From Paraburkholderia dilworthii (GTDB lineage: Bacteria > Pseudomonadota > Gammaproteobacteria > Burkholderiales > Burkholderiaceae), in NCBI RefSeq assembly GCF_000472525.1, contig NZ_AWZT01000012.1:86319-150318 (forward strand): a stretch of 64,000 nt of DNA, read 5' to 3'. The notes beneath the pieces were generated by a model, which did no database searches, was not told where the DNA came from, and was given only the letters and a program-made list of their open reading frames with translations. The translations under genes and the position numbers were made by a program. Positions 41,869-51,501 of this stretch are shown piece after piece. The first letter of the stretch is position 1. Every line of letters starts with the position of its first letter.

Positions 41869-43313
41869 CGTTCTTCTCCTTGCTTGAGTTTACCTGCTCA
41901 GCAAGGGATTCGTTTTTCGGGGGCAAGCTCATAGTGCATGTCTCGCTCCCTAAGCAGCGACAGCTGGCCCATCCTGCAACGGATCTTGTGCTGGAGGTTC
42001 GACGCAGATGTGCACTCGCGGGACTGCAACTGCCAAGCCGAACGACCATTGGGCGGCGATGGGCGAGGCATCGCGAGTTGGACGCTTTGAAGCGCGCGGC
42101 GTTGCCTGACGCGCTCAAAGCGCCCGGGTCGCTTGTTGCCAAGTACCCCCTGGAGATCGTTCAGGTCGACCACACACAAGCGGATGTGCTGCTGGTGAGC
42201 GAGTACGACAGACGGGTGATCGGCCGTCCCTGGCTGACCATCGCGCTGGACGTGGCGACGAGGTGCGTGTTGAGTTTCTACGTCAGCATGGATCGTCCGG
42301 GGGCGGCAACGGTGGGATTGCTCCTGACCAGAGCGGCACTATGCAAGGAGCCTTGGCTTGCGAAGATAGAGGCGGACGCGGATTGCGCCGATGCGTGGAA
42401 TTCCGAAAGTTCTGCATCTCGACAACGCTGCCGAGTTTAAAAGCAGGGCGCTTCGCAGTGGGTGCCGCGAATACGGCATCGACCTCATGTATCGACCTGT
42501 GGGACGTCCCCATTTCGGTGGCCATATAGAGCGCCTGAACCGGACTCTCATGGAACGGGTGCGAGGCCTGCCGGGGGCGACCGGATCGTCCCCGAAAGGT
42601 CGCAAAGCGCGAAAGTCCGAAAAGACGGCCGCACTAACGCTGCGTGAGTTTGAGCAATGGCTCGCGATTGAAGTCGCCAGACGATACCACCATGCGGCAC
42701 ATCGGGGGCTGCTTGGCGCAACGCCAGCCGACATGTGGAGAATGCTCGGCCGGAGTTCTGACTCGCGGCAATTGTCGGGGGCCAGGGACGCTGAGTTGCA
42801 GTTCCTGATCCGTTTCTTGCCTGCGGCGTCGAGGACCATCCAGGCGTATGGACTGACGCTTTTCCATATTCGTTACTGGCATCCGATATTCGTTGCATGG
42901 CGCGAGTCCCGGCGCACGGTCACCATTCGATACCATCCGGAGGATCTCTCACGCGTGTTCGTGACCGCCGGTACCCGTGACTACCTCGAAGTCCGGTATG
43001 CGGATATGCGGCGGCCGGCGATTTCGCTTTTCGAACAGCGAACCGCGCTAAAGGCGATCCGGTCGGAAGGACAGCGCACCATCTCTGAGGCGCTAATTTT
43101 CCGCACCGTAGAAGAGCAGCGGCACGTGATTGCTAACGCCAGGCGGGCGACGGCTCGAGCACGTCGGCGATCGCGTAAAAAGTATGTCCCATTGGATGAG
43201 GTGCTCGAAAGAGTCGTGCAATTCAGGAGTGAGACGTCGGAGCACGACGTCTAGACGGTCAATTACGATGCACCCGTTCAGGCTTTTGATGTCGAGCAAT
43301 GGTGAGGTAGAAC

Positions 43314-44183
43314 ATGAAAAATGTCACGCTCGGACATCTGTTGCCGACCGCCAGAAAGCAGGCCGAGTTGGGGGACGACGAACGCATTGTTGCGCTTCTC
43401 CGCGATCGATGGATTGACTACCCGCTCGCCACGCAAGCGTTGCAGCAACTTGAGCGTCTGTACGAAACCCCTCGTCGCGATCGGATGCCATGCCTGCTCC
43501 TGCATGGCGACTCAAATATCGGCAAGACCAAAATCACCGCGAAATTCCGGCGCTCGCATCCCAACGAATTTGACGACAGGACTGGGGTAGAACGCTGTTC
43601 GGTCGTTTCCATGCAGATGCCGCCGACGCCAGACCAGCATCGTTTTTATTCGGGCCTTCTTTTCGAGCTAGGCGCTCCGCACAATGCCGCGGCTGGTCTG
43701 GCGTCCCTGGAGCGGCTAGCTCGTGACATTCTCAGGCGGGTATCGCCACGCATGCTTGTTGTCGATGAGATCCACCATCTGCTCGCGGGCAGCTATCGGG
43801 AACAGCGTGCGTCCCTGAATCTTCTCAAGTTCCTCGCCAATGACCTACAGATCAGCATGGTCTTGGTCGGAACACGCGACGCAGTATTGGCACTTCAGAC
43901 CGATGCCCAGATGATCAGCCGTTATACCCCATTTGAGATCCCCCGCTGGCGCGAAAGCGACGGTCTACGGCGGCTGCTCGCCGCATTTGAACGGGTGTTG
44001 CCGCTGCGCAAGCCGTCGGATCTCGCGCGACGCGAGATCGTTCAGTTTGTCTTGAGCGCGAGTGGGGGATTAACCGGCGAAATATCTGCGCTGCTGAACA
44101 ACGCCGCGGAGCTAGCGATTCGCAACGGCGACGAATTGATCGACATAACACACCTTGAGCATGTCTGCCGGATCACGCAGTAA
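43314..44183 (+). CDS. tniB: TniB/TnsC-like transposition ATPase
   Basis: 289 residues. Walker A LLLHGDSNIGKTKIT (about 63-77), Walker B MLVVDEIHHLLAG (about 145-157), sensor VLVGTRDAVLAL. It is the AAA+ target-selection protein that works with TniA. The gene appears intact, about 60 bases after tniA. Neighbouring genes are damaged, so it is probably stranded. Confidence 0.9.
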   Translation: MKNVTLGHLLPTARKQAELGDDERIVALLRDRWIDYPLATQALQQLERLYETPRRDRMPCLLLHGDSNIGKTKITAKFRRSHPNEFDDRTGVERCSVVSMQMPPTPDQHRFYSGLLFELGAPHNAAAGLASLERLARDILRRVSPRMLVVDEIHHLLAGSYREQRASLNLLKFLANDLQISMVLVGTRDAVLALQTDAQMISRYTPFEIPRWRESDGLRRLLAAFERVLPLRKPSDLARREIVQFVLSASGGLTGEISALLNNAAELAIRNGDELIDITHLEHVCRITQ

Positions 44184-44688
44184 CTCGGCCCCGTGGCCGG
44201 TCGCTCCAAGGCCATTTTATGAGGAGGCTTTCGGAAGCTGGCTAGGCAGGGTTGCGGCGCGCTATCAGCTCAGCGTCGGGACATTGTGGGAAATCAGCGT
44301 TTCAGAGGAGATGCCTGTGCTGGGAACTGCGGGCTGGATACTTTTCCCGGCGATTTCGCATTCAGCGTTGGAAGCATTTGCAACGCTCGCGCGTCTTGAT
44401 GACGACAGGTTGAGCCGCATACAGACGCCACCGGGCTGGCTCACCGATCGCCGCTGCGTGCCGTACTGCTTCAGATGCTTTGTGCTAAATGACGCGGACG
44501 TGTCGGCGCCTCGCTGGAAACGTGAGTGGCTTGATCCGACAGCCGAATTTTGTAGGGTACACCACTGGCTTTTGGAAACGGTGCCAGCGTCCGTATTCCG
44601 GCTATCGAATCACCTCGATGCCGCGCATCGTGCGATCAGCCGTTACCGCAAAAAATGCCTGTCGCGGGGTGCCGGCCACCTGCGCTAG
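44161..44688 (+). pseudogene. tniQ: Truncated TniQ-like protein
   Basis: 175 residues from ATG 44161 (overlaps tniB by 23 bases). The N-terminal TniQ features are present: PFYEEAFGSWLGRVAARY, GWLTDRRCVPYCFRCF and ATPxxC...H-like REWLDPTAEFCRVHHWLL (zinc-binding C-x-x-C and C-x-x-H). TniQ is usually about 400 residues, so the C-terminal half is missing. No resolvase gene or opposite transposon end follows. The frame stops 2 bases before the -35 box of the next operon, so a deletion joined them. Confidence 0.7.
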
Positions 44689-44689
44689 C

Positions 44690-44738
44690 TTGACAGCCCA
44701 AATTTTGAATTCCTAGAATGTGTACATCGCTGCACACA
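44690..44738 (+). promoter_or_regulatory. Promoter and candidate GntR operator of the hydroxyproline operon
   Basis: TTGACA (44690-44695), 18 bases, TAGAAT (44714-44719), about 90 bases before the ATG at 44810. Overlapping the start region is the inverted repeat TGTGTACATCGCTGCACACA (44719-44738), like FadR/GntR-type sites. The GntR gene at 54099 is the likely regulator, probably released by hydroxyproline or an intermediate. Confidence 0.55.
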
Positions 44739-44809
44739 AATAGATGCGCAAAGCTGTGTGACGAGAAAGAGGCTTTCTAACAGGCTTATCAATACTTCGG
44801 GAGCTGATT

Positions 44810-45643
44810 ATGGTTCTGCTGTCTCGCTTCACGCGGCGCGTTCTGACGTGCCTGGCGGTAACCGGTTTTCTCGCTGCTGGTGCTCCGGCTCACGCCGATG
44901 ACACCAATGCCTGGCAAAGTGTGAAAAAGGCTGGTGTTCTCCGCTGCGGCGCGGCCGTGGCTCCTCCCTACGTCATGCGCGACCCGAAAACCGGCGAATA
45001 TAGCGGCTTTTTCTCGGAACTCTGTAGCAGCTTTGGACAGAACGTGCTGAAGGTGAAGGTCGAGTTCGTCGACACCACGTGGGACAACATCGTCGCCGGC
45101 CTGCAGTCCGACAAGTGGGACCTGTCGATGGCGTTGAATGACCCGCCGGAACGGGAGAAAGCCATTTCGTTCTCGGCGCCGGCAACGGACTACAACGTCT
45201 CCTTCGTCTACAACAAGAACAATCCAAAGGTTCCAAAGGCCGCTCGCACCATCGCCGAAATCGACAAGCCCGGTGTGACAGTCGCGGTCATGTCAGGAAC
45301 CGCGCAGGACAAGGCTATCTCTGCCGTTTTCAAGCAAGCGACAATCATGCGTCTGCCGGGTAACGATGAGACGCGCCTCGCACTCATGTCCAAGCGCGCG
45401 GACCTGCTCGCAGATGCCAACATCACGAACATGCTGCTTACCGAGGCGCACCCGGAATGGGCGTCCACAATCCAGCCGACTCCGCCGCTCGCCCAGCAGG
45501 AAGTCGCATTCGGCCTCAGGAAAGAAACGCCTGCTGCCGACATCGCCGTCCTTAACAAGTATGTCGACGAACAGGTCAAGTCGGGCGCCGTCAACCGCCT
45601 CATCAAAACCTCTGTCCAGGCAATGCTTGTCACAAACAAGTGA
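44810..45643 (+). CDS. Amino-acid ABC transporter substrate-binding protein
   Basis: 277 residues of the family-3 solute-binding proteins. Signal peptide ends AGAPAHA-DD. Motifs include LRCGAAVAPPYVMRDPKTGE, GLQSDKWDLSMALNDPPERE and VAVMSGTAQDKAIS. It is secreted to the periplasm and feeds the two permeases downstream. From its operon the ligand is probably hydroxyproline or a related imino acid. It is the first gene after the promoter at 44690. Confidence 0.85.
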   Translation: MVLLSRFTRRVLTCLAVTGFLAAGAPAHADDTNAWQSVKKAGVLRCGAAVAPPYVMRDPKTGEYSGFFSELCSSFGQNVLKVKVEFVDTTWDNIVAGLQSDKWDLSMALNDPPEREKAISFSAPATDYNVSFVYNKNNPKVPKAARTIAEIDKPGVTVAVMSGTAQDKAISAVFKQATIMRLPGNDETRLALMSKRADLLADANITNMLLTEAHPEWASTIQPTPPLAQQEVAFGLRKETPAADIAVLNKYVDEQVKSGAVNRLIKTSVQAMLVTNK

Positions 45644-46032
45644 CGCACCCGTTGACGCGGCACGCCCCAATGCGTGCGCTGTTCCGAGGATATTCAGAAG
45701 GGCGCCCGTCAATCTGTTCTTTGCAAGCTTGACGAGATAGAACAACACGATGCTTCATGCTCCATGAGGCCGTTTGCAGTGCTTACTGAAAATTTCCGAC
45801 TACGTCACAGAGGCGATAGAACGCGCACCGTCGTCGACTTGCCTACGTTCCGGGCGCGGATGGATGTCTGCGTGCTGTATGGGAAGCCCATGGGCACCAA
45901 GGCTCCTAAGGGTCCCAACTCTCGAGCCGAAGCCGTATTAGCCGATTTCGTATGCGGTTCGGCACTGTCGCCAGCCGCTGATTTTCGAATCACACATCAC
46001 GTGCCTACGGGCGCGTCAGCTGGAGAGATTCC
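45644..46032. other. Intergenic gap inside the transport operon, no gene seen
   Basis: 389 bases between the binding-protein gene and the ATPase gene. Open frames here are short, overlapping, and without good starts. I found no strong hairpin or tRNA. It is longer than other gaps in this operon, so a second promoter or an eroded gene is possible. Confidence 0.4.
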
Positions 46033-46866
46033 ATGCTTTCTTCCCAAACCATGATTGCTCAACAGGATGTTCCGCCAGTTGCAGTTGGCTGTGCCAACGC
46101 GACCTTCGGTGATTTCGTACAGTTTCGAGACGTCTACAAGTCCTACGGCCCGAATCTGGTCGTCATGGACCACATGAACCTTGACATGCGCGCCGATGAC
46201 CGGCTCGTCATCATTGGACCGAGCGGTAGCGGCAAGAGCTCGCTGCTTCGCGTGATGATGGGGCTGGAAGGCGTCCAGGGCGGCGAGATTGGCTTTCAGG
46301 GCAAGCCGTACATCTACGGAGCCGACTCGGGCAAGTCGAAGCGCATCGATGCCAAGCTGCAGAAACAGATTGGCATGGTGTTCCAGCACTACACGCTGTT
46401 CCCGCACCTGTCCGTCCTTGGTAATCTCATCCTCGCCCCGACGAAGGTCAGCGGCATCACAAAAGCAGAAGCGACCGAGCGGGCTCGCACGTATCTGGCC
46501 CGGCTCGGCCTTGAAAGCAAGCTCCACGCATACCCGAGTCAGCTCTCCGGCGGCCAGAAGCAGCGCGTTGCCATTGCGCGTGCCCTGATGCTCGAGCCGA
46601 AGCTGATGTTGTTCGATGAAGTCACCTCGGCCCTTGACCCCGAGATGGTCATCGAAGTGCAAAACGTGATGCTCCAGCTTGCCGAACAGAAGATGGCGAT
46701 GATTATCGTGACGCACGACATGCACTTTGCGCGCGACATCGCCACACGCGTGGTTTTCTGTGCGAGCGGAAAAATCGTCGAACAAGGCGCTCCCGCCGAA
46801 ATATTCAAGTGCCCCGAGGAAGCGCGCACCCGCGAATTCCTCGAGAAAGTGCTGCATCTCGACTGA
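46033..46866 (+). CDS. Amino-acid ABC transporter ATPase
   Basis: 277 residues. Walker A IIGPSGSGKSSLLR, signature LSGGQKQRVAIARAL, Walker B LMLFDEVTSALDPEM, His switch IVTHD. Belongs to the polar amino-acid (GlnQ/HisP) type. Forms the transporter with the two permeases downstream. A start at 46051 (second Met) would remove 6 residues. GGAGAG precedes the ATG. Confidence 0.9.
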   Translation: MLSSQTMIAQQDVPPVAVGCANATFGDFVQFRDVYKSYGPNLVVMDHMNLDMRADDRLVIIGPSGSGKSSLLRVMMGLEGVQGGEIGFQGKPYIYGADSGKSKRIDAKLQKQIGMVFQHYTLFPHLSVLGNLILAPTKVSGITKAEATERARTYLARLGLESKLHAYPSQLSGGQKQRVAIARALMLEPKLMLFDEVTSALDPEMVIEVQNVMLQLAEQKMAMIIVTHDMHFARDIATRVVFCASGKIVEQGAPAEIFKCPEEARTREFLEKVLHLD

Positions 46867-46874
46867 GGTCCGAC

Positions 46875-47546
46875 ATGTACTATCACTTCGACTTCCGCTT
46901 CCTTGAAGGCAGTTTCGGCGCCTTGCTCGAAGGCCTCAAGGTCACCATCGAGCTCGCCGTAGCCTCGAACATCATGGGTCTCGTGCTTGGCTTCCTGCTC
47001 TGCCTCATGGCCATGAGCAGATGGGTCGTCGTACGCTGGCCGGCGCAGCTTTTTATCGAGTTTTTCCGCTGCACGCCTGCGCTTCTACAAATCGTCTGGT
47101 TCTTTTACTGCATCCCGATGATGGTCGACGTGTTCATCGACCCCATCCTCATGGGCGTGCTCGCGCTTGGTCTCAATTTGACCGCGTTCAACGCTGAAGC
47201 CTACCGTGCAGGCGTTCAGGCGGTCCCTAAGGAGCATCTCGACGCATCTGTCGCTTTGGGCCTCAAGCCGTGGCAGCGCACCATGTATGTGGTGTTGCCT
47301 CAAGCACTTCGCAGCTCGATGCCGGTTCTCATGACAAACGGCATTGGCAGTCTGCAGCAGAGCGCGCTCGTTGCCATCGTTGCGGTCGCCGATCTTATGT
47401 ACGTCGGCAAGAGCCTTGCGACAGAAGCCTACCGGCCGCTCGAAACCTACACGGTCGTTGCTCTCATCTACTTCGCTCTGTCCGTGCCCATCGCAAAATT
47501 TGTGCATGTGATTGAGCGTCGTCAGGACCTTGCGGTCAAGCGTTGA
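46875..47546 (+). CDS. Amino-acid ABC transporter permease 1
   Basis: 223 residues from ATG 46875 (MYYHFDFRFLEGSFGALLEG). HisM/GlnP-type permease with about five membrane helices and the EAA loop (SLQQSALVAIVAVADLMYVG). It is 8 bases after the ATPase gene and forms half of the membrane channel. Confidence 0.85.
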   Translation: MYYHFDFRFLEGSFGALLEGLKVTIELAVASNIMGLVLGFLLCLMAMSRWVVVRWPAQLFIEFFRCTPALLQIVWFFYCIPMMVDVFIDPILMGVLALGLNLTAFNAEAYRAGVQAVPKEHLDASVALGLKPWQRTMYVVLPQALRSSMPVLMTNGIGSLQQSALVAIVAVADLMYVGKSLATEAYRPLETYTVVALIYFALSVPIAKFVHVIERRQDLAVKR

Positions 47547-47556
47547 GGAGAAGACC

Positions 47557-48222
47557 ATGCATCTCGATTTTTCAGCTGTTCTTCCTTATTGGCTTGTCTT
47601 GCTCAAAGGACTGGGGCTCACCCTTGCATTTACGAGCAGCTGCGCGGTTATCGGAAGCCTCGCCGGCTTCGTGCTAAGCCTGCTTCGTATGTCGCCCAAC
47701 CGATTCATCAAGGGCGCGACAACGCTATACGTGGAGTTTTTACGAGGCACGCCGCTGCTCATCCAGCTGTTCTGGGTCTTCTTTTGCTTCCCGGTCGTTT
47801 TCCGCCTTCCGATACCGCCGTATGTTTCGGTTGTGATTTCCCTGACGCTGTACATGGCAGCTATCACTAGCGAGACGTTCCGCGGCGCGTTGAAGTCTAT
47901 CTCCAGTGAACAGCTCGACGCCTGTATCGCATTGAGCCTTTCGCCGCAAGCAAAAATTCTTTACGTTATTTTCCCCCAAGCACTGCTGCGCGCGATTCCG
48001 CCGCTGCTCTCGAACGTCGTCAGTCTGTTCAAGGAAAGTGCGCTCATCTCGTCGGTTGGCGTCGCGGACCTCATGTTCGTCGGACAGAACATCTCGAGCA
48101 GCACAGCAAAGCCGGTCGAGTTCCTGACGACGGTCGCGATTATTTACTTCCTCGTCGCTTTTCCCCTCACGCGCCTGGTTGGCGTGGTCGAGTCGCGATT
48201 CCTTAAACGCTTTGCCTACTAA
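47557..48222 (+). CDS. Amino-acid ABC transporter permease 2
   Basis: 221 residues from ATG 47557 with GAGGAGAAG upstream. HisM/GlnP-type with signature SLFKESALISSVGVADLMFV and helices LGLTLAFTSSCAVIGSLAGF, VVISLTLYMAAITSETFRG. Partner of the preceding permease. Confidence 0.85.
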   Translation: MHLDFSAVLPYWLVLLKGLGLTLAFTSSCAVIGSLAGFVLSLLRMSPNRFIKGATTLYVEFLRGTPLLIQLFWVFFCFPVVFRLPIPPYVSVVISLTLYMAAITSETFRGALKSISSEQLDACIALSLSPQAKILYVIFPQALLRAIPPLLSNVVSLFKESALISSVGVADLMFVGQNISSSTAKPVEFLTTVAIIYFLVAFPLTRLVGVVESRFLKRFAY

Positions 48223-48253
48223 CCCAACCCGTCCTTCATAAAGGGAGAAACAC

Positions 48254-49132
48254 ATGCAGATGAAAGGCATCCTGCCCGCACTCGTCACGCCGTTCAATGC
48301 TGCCGGCGCTGTCGACCGCGACGTCCTGGCTAACATTCTCGAGTTCCAGCTCAAGGCGGGGGTAGCCGGCTTCGTGCCGCTCGGCTCGACCGGTGAGTAC
48401 TACGCGCTGACGCACGACGAGCGCCGCGCCATCCTGAAGACCGTTCTTGAGGTCGTGGGCGACCGCGGCACACTCATCGGTGGCGCGAACGGTTCATGCA
48501 CCCGTGAAGTCATCGAGCAGGTTCAGCTGGTCCGCGATGCGGGCTACAAGAACGTCCTCATCGCTCCGCCGTACTATGCGCTGCCCTCGCAGGAAGAGCT
48601 GATTGGTCACTACGAGGCCATCCTCAAAGCGGTTCCCGACGTCGATGTCGTGCTTTACAACTATCCAGTTCGCACGAACGTCGAAGTGGGCTTCGGCGTG
48701 CTGGACGCGTTCAAGGATAACCCGCGGGTCGTCGGCATCAAGGAGAGCAGCGGCAACCTGCTGCGCGCCATCGAAATCGGCGAAAAGTACAAAGACCATT
48801 ACCAGCTGTCGTGCGGCTCCGATGACCAGGCGCTCGACTTCTTCCTATGGGGCGCGAGCAGCTGGATTTGCGGCCCGGCGAACTGCTTCGTGAAGCCGGT
48901 GGTGGACTTCTACAACAAGTTCACCGCTGGCGACATCCGCGGTGCCCAGGACGTAATGCGCTCGCTCTTCCCGGTCATGGCGACGATGGAAGCGGGCAAG
49001 TTCGTGCAGAAGGTGAAGTACGGCTGTGAACTGGCGGGATTCAAGGTCGGCTCAGCTCGCATGCCGCTGCAGCCGCTGACCGACGCAGAAAAGGCGGACT
49101 TCCGCGCCGTCTTCGAAGCAGCTCAGGCATGA
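48254..49132 (+). CDS. lhpC: Pyrroline-4-hydroxy-2-carboxylate deaminase (DapA family)
   Basis: 292 residues of the DHDPS/NAL aldolase family: [30 protein letters not shown] (Tyr), [11 protein letters not shown] (Schiff-base Lys). In hydroxyproline degradation this enzyme turns pyrroline-4-hydroxy-2-carboxylate into alpha-ketoglutarate semialdehyde. The choice over DHDPS or KdgD comes from neighbours: epimerase, FAD oxidase and aldehyde dehydrogenase follow directly. Strong AAGGGAG ribosome-binding site. Confidence 0.75.
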   Translation: MQMKGILPALVTPFNAAGAVDRDVLANILEFQLKAGVAGFVPLGSTGEYYALTHDERRAILKTVLEVVGDRGTLIGGANGSCTREVIEQVQLVRDAGYKNVLIAPPYYALPSQEELIGHYEAILKAVPDVDVVLYNYPVRTNVEVGFGVLDAFKDNPRVVGIKESSGNLLRAIEIGEKYKDHYQLSCGSDDQALDFFLWGASSWICGPANCFVKPVVDFYNKFTAGDIRGAQDVMRSLFPVMATMEAGKFVQKVKYGCELAGFKVGSARMPLQPLTDAEKADFRAVFEAAQA

Positions 49133-49184
49133 CAGGAAGCCGGCGCAGAAATCCGCCGGCAATGCACTCTTGCAAGGTATTCGG

Positions 49185-50201
49185 ATGAGCAAGCACAACT
49201 TTAAGAGTATCGAAGGGCATACCGAAGGCATGCCCGTGCGCATGGTGGTTGCCGGCGCGCCGGCGCTCAGCGGTACGACAATGGATGAACGCCGCGGCCT
49301 ATTTGTGCGAGACCACGACTGGATTCGACGCGCGTTGATGCTGGAACCGCGCGGCCACTCGCATATGTCCGGGACCATTCTTTATCCGCCCCTGTCTGCA
49401 GATGCGGATATGAGTCTCGTCTTCATCGAAACATCCGGCTGCCTGCCGATGTGTGGACATGCATCAATCGGCTCCATTTCGTTCGCGCTCGAAGCGGGTC
49501 TGATTCAACCCAAGTCGGCTGGTATGGTCGTCGTCGACGTTCCTGCTGGCAAACTGCACGCCAGGTACGTGATGGATGGCGACCGTGTCGCGTCGGTTCG
49601 ATTCACAAACGTGCCCAGCTTTCTGCTTCATCGCGATATTGAAATCGAGCATCCGCACTTCGGACGTCTTGCCGTCGACATCGCGTATGGCGGCAACTTC
49701 TATCCTATCGTGGAGGTGCAGCCGAACTTCCCGGGATGCGAGCACTTCTCTCCAGACCAGCTGCTGGAGTGGGGCCGCCAGCTGCAAACCGCGGTGAACT
49801 CGACAATCGACGTCGTTCATCCTGATAACCCAGGCATCCGCAGCGTGAAACATGCCATGTGGACGGGCGCGCCTGTCTCCGATGACGCCGACGCTCGAGC
49901 GGTCGTCATCGCCGGCGACACGCTGATTGACCGCTCACCGTGCGGCACCGGCACGTCCGCTCGAGTCGCCCAGCGGTACGCGCGCGGCCTACTCTCGGAG
50001 GGGCAAGCTTTCCGGCACCAGAGCCTGATTGGCAGCTGTTTCACTGGTCGAGTGGAATCAACAACAAGACTGAAGAGCGGGTTGGACGCGGTGTTGCCGA
50101 GTGTCGAAGGACGCGCCTGGATTACGGGACGGGCAGAATATTATGTCGACACCTCCCAGCCCTATGCTCATGGCTTCAGCTTGAAGGAGTTTGTGAATTG
50201 A
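49185..50201 (+). CDS. hypE: 4-hydroxyproline 2-epimerase (proline racemase family)
   Basis: 338 residues from ATG 49185. Catalytic residues are Cys90 in [10 protein letters not shown] and Cys253 in [12 protein letters not shown], the Cys/Cys pair of proline racemase and 4-hydroxyproline 2-epimerase. It converts trans-4-hydroxy-L-proline into cis-4-hydroxy-D-proline. The next gene starts with TTG overlapping its stop (TTGA). Confidence 0.8.
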   Translation: MSKHNFKSIEGHTEGMPVRMVVAGAPALSGTTMDERRGLFVRDHDWIRRALMLEPRGHSHMSGTILYPPLSADADMSLVFIETSGCLPMCGHASIGSISFALEAGLIQPKSAGMVVVDVPAGKLHARYVMDGDRVASVRFTNVPSFLLHRDIEIEHPHFGRLAVDIAYGGNFYPIVEVQPNFPGCEHFSPDQLLEWGRQLQTAVNSTIDVVHPDNPGIRSVKHAMWTGAPVSDDADARAVVIAGDTLIDRSPCGTGTSARVAQRYARGLLSEGQAFRHQSLIGSCFTGRVESTTRLKSGLDAVLPSVEGRAWITGRAEYYVDTSQPYAHGFSLKEFVN

Positions 50202-51490
50202 ACGCCGTTCCTCGCGAGAATGCTTCGCTTGACCCGCTTGCCTCTGCCCAGGAATCTGCTGTCGTCATAGGCGGCGGCATCGTGGGCGTGTGCTGCGCGC
50301 TTTATCTTCAGCGCGACGGCTACGCGGTTACGCTCATTGACCCGGAAAATCCGGGCAATAGTACGGCGAAGTGGAGTTGTGGCCAGATGGCGGTGAGCGA
50401 AATCATCCCGCTATCCAAGCCCGGCATCCTCATGAAAATCCCGGGCTGGCTCATGGACCAGAAGGGTCCGCTCGCGCTGCGTCCAAGCGCTCTGCCTGGA
50501 ATCATACCGTGGTTCTTCCGCTTTCTCATGTGCGCAAGGCACTCGAAGATTGTGGACATCGCCGAGTCAATGGCGACCCTCACGCATGACGTCTATGCAG
50601 ACTACGCTCCGTTGCTCGAGGCCTGCGACGACAAAGCTCTGATGGGCGAACGTCCTATTCTGGAAGTCTTCGACAATCCAGCTGCGCTCACGCGCGAGCT
50701 GCCACATCTGGAGCTGCGCGAGTCGCTTGGCTTCAGGTCACAGCGTCTGAACGCCAAGGAAATCGGCGACCTCGAGCCGGCGCTTGCTGGCAAGTTCGCC
50801 CACGGACTGATTTTCCCTGAGTGGCGCGCTGTCAGCGACACGGAAGGCTTCATCGCTGCGCTCACCGGCAGCTTCATCGCTCACGGCGGACGCCGAATCC
50901 AGACTGAGGCCAATCGTATTGTCGAATCGAACGGCCGCGCTGTCGGCGTCGACCTTGCAAATGGCCAGAGCGTTGCGGCGCAGCACGTCGTTGTTGCTGC
51001 TGGTACGGGTGCGCGGCGGTTCTTCAATTCGCTGGGGGTAAGCGTGCCGCTCAAGGGCATCGCGGGCTACCAGGCTGTCGTCAAAAACCCGGGTGTGGAA
51101 TTTCGTCACTCGACCATCTATGCGGATGGCGGTTTCTGCTTCACTCCCATGACTCGCGGCCTGCAGATTGGCGGCACTATCGAATTCGCGGGCGACGGCG
51201 CGAAACCGAACTTCGGGCGGGCGGAAATCATCCTCGAAAAGGCCAAACGGGTTCTGCCGGAACTTAAAACCGCCGACGTGGAATACGGTGTTGGCTATCG
51301 ACCCTTCCTGCCTGACACGAAGCCCATCATCGACCGTTCTCGCAGGCTTGGAAACGTCTTCATGGCGTTCGGCCACGGGCAGCTCGGTCTGACGCTCGGC
51401 GCTACCACAGGTCGACTGATTGCCGACATGGTTGCTGGTCGCCCGACCAAGCAGAGCCTTACGCCATTCAGTGCCTATCGTTTTTCTTGA
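50198..51490 (+). CDS. FAD-dependent D-amino acid (hydroxyproline) dehydrogenase
   Basis: 430 residues from TTG 50198, which overlaps the epimerase stop; AAGGAG lies 9 bases upstream. Rossmann motif [20 protein letters not shown] near residue 20, followed by VTLID. C-terminal [20 protein letters not shown] and [14 protein letters not shown] fit the DadA-type oxidases. It would oxidise cis-4-hydroxy-D-proline to the pyrroline compound used by the deaminase, passing electrons to the respiratory chain. Confidence 0.8.
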   Translation: MNAVPRENASLDPLASAQESAVVIGGGIVGVCCALYLQRDGYAVTLIDPENPGNSTAKWSCGQMAVSEIIPLSKPGILMKIPGWLMDQKGPLALRPSALPGIIPWFFRFLMCARHSKIVDIAESMATLTHDVYADYAPLLEACDDKALMGERPILEVFDNPAALTRELPHLELRESLGFRSQRLNAKEIGDLEPALAGKFAHGLIFPEWRAVSDTEGFIAALTGSFIAHGGRRIQTEANRIVESNGRAVGVDLANGQSVAAQHVVVAAGTGARRFFNSLGVSVPLKGIAGYQAVVKNPGVEFRHSTIYADGGFCFTPMTRGLQIGGTIEFAGDGAKPNFGRAEIILEKAKRVLPELKTADVEYGVGYRPFLPDTKPIIDRSRRLGNVFMAFGHGQLGLTLGATTGRLIADMVAGRPTKQSLTPFSAYRFS

Positions 51491-51501
51491 CGAGACTTAT
51501 T

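Larger units (their letters stand above)
40645..41931 (-). mobile_element. Complete IS3-family insertion sequence
   Basis: Terminal inverted repeats start TGACCTTGCCCTCGTTTGAC at 40645 and (reverse complement) TGAGCTTGCCCCCGAAAAAC at 41931, both beginning TGA as is usual in IS3. Length is 1287 bp. It is flanked by the direct repeat TAG (40642-40644 and 41932-41934), a 3-base target duplication. It encodes orfA and orfB on the minus strand. Removing it and one TAG restores the tniA frame, so it inserted into the transposon. Confidence 0.9.
40386..43254 (+). pseudogene. tniA: TniA/TnsB-like transposase, broken by an IS3 insertion and a frameshift
   Basis: The 5' part (40386-40644, MADASVTNDRAAKVASVLRP) is interrupted at 40645 by a 1287-bp IS. 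It resumes at 41932 (removing the IS and one TAG gives DEVVHVSLPKQRQL). The catalytic core begins YPLEIVQVDHTQADVLLVSE (first Asp) and continues in another frame at 42391 with IPKVLHLDNAAEFKSRALRS (second Asp) and HFGGHIERLNRTL (Glu). The frame change at about 42375-42391 (GATTGCGCCG) is best explained by one extra base. The 3' part ends at 43254. The protein would belong to the Mu-type DDE transposases. It is inactive as read. Confidence 0.8.

Noticed and set aside
45674..46054. 126-codon frame in the transporter gap
   Set aside because: No ribosome-binding site or recognisable pattern; overlaps the ATPase start.
48254..49132. Lysine-pathway dihydrodipicolinate synthase
   Set aside because: Located in a hydroxyproline operon between transporter and epimerase genes.
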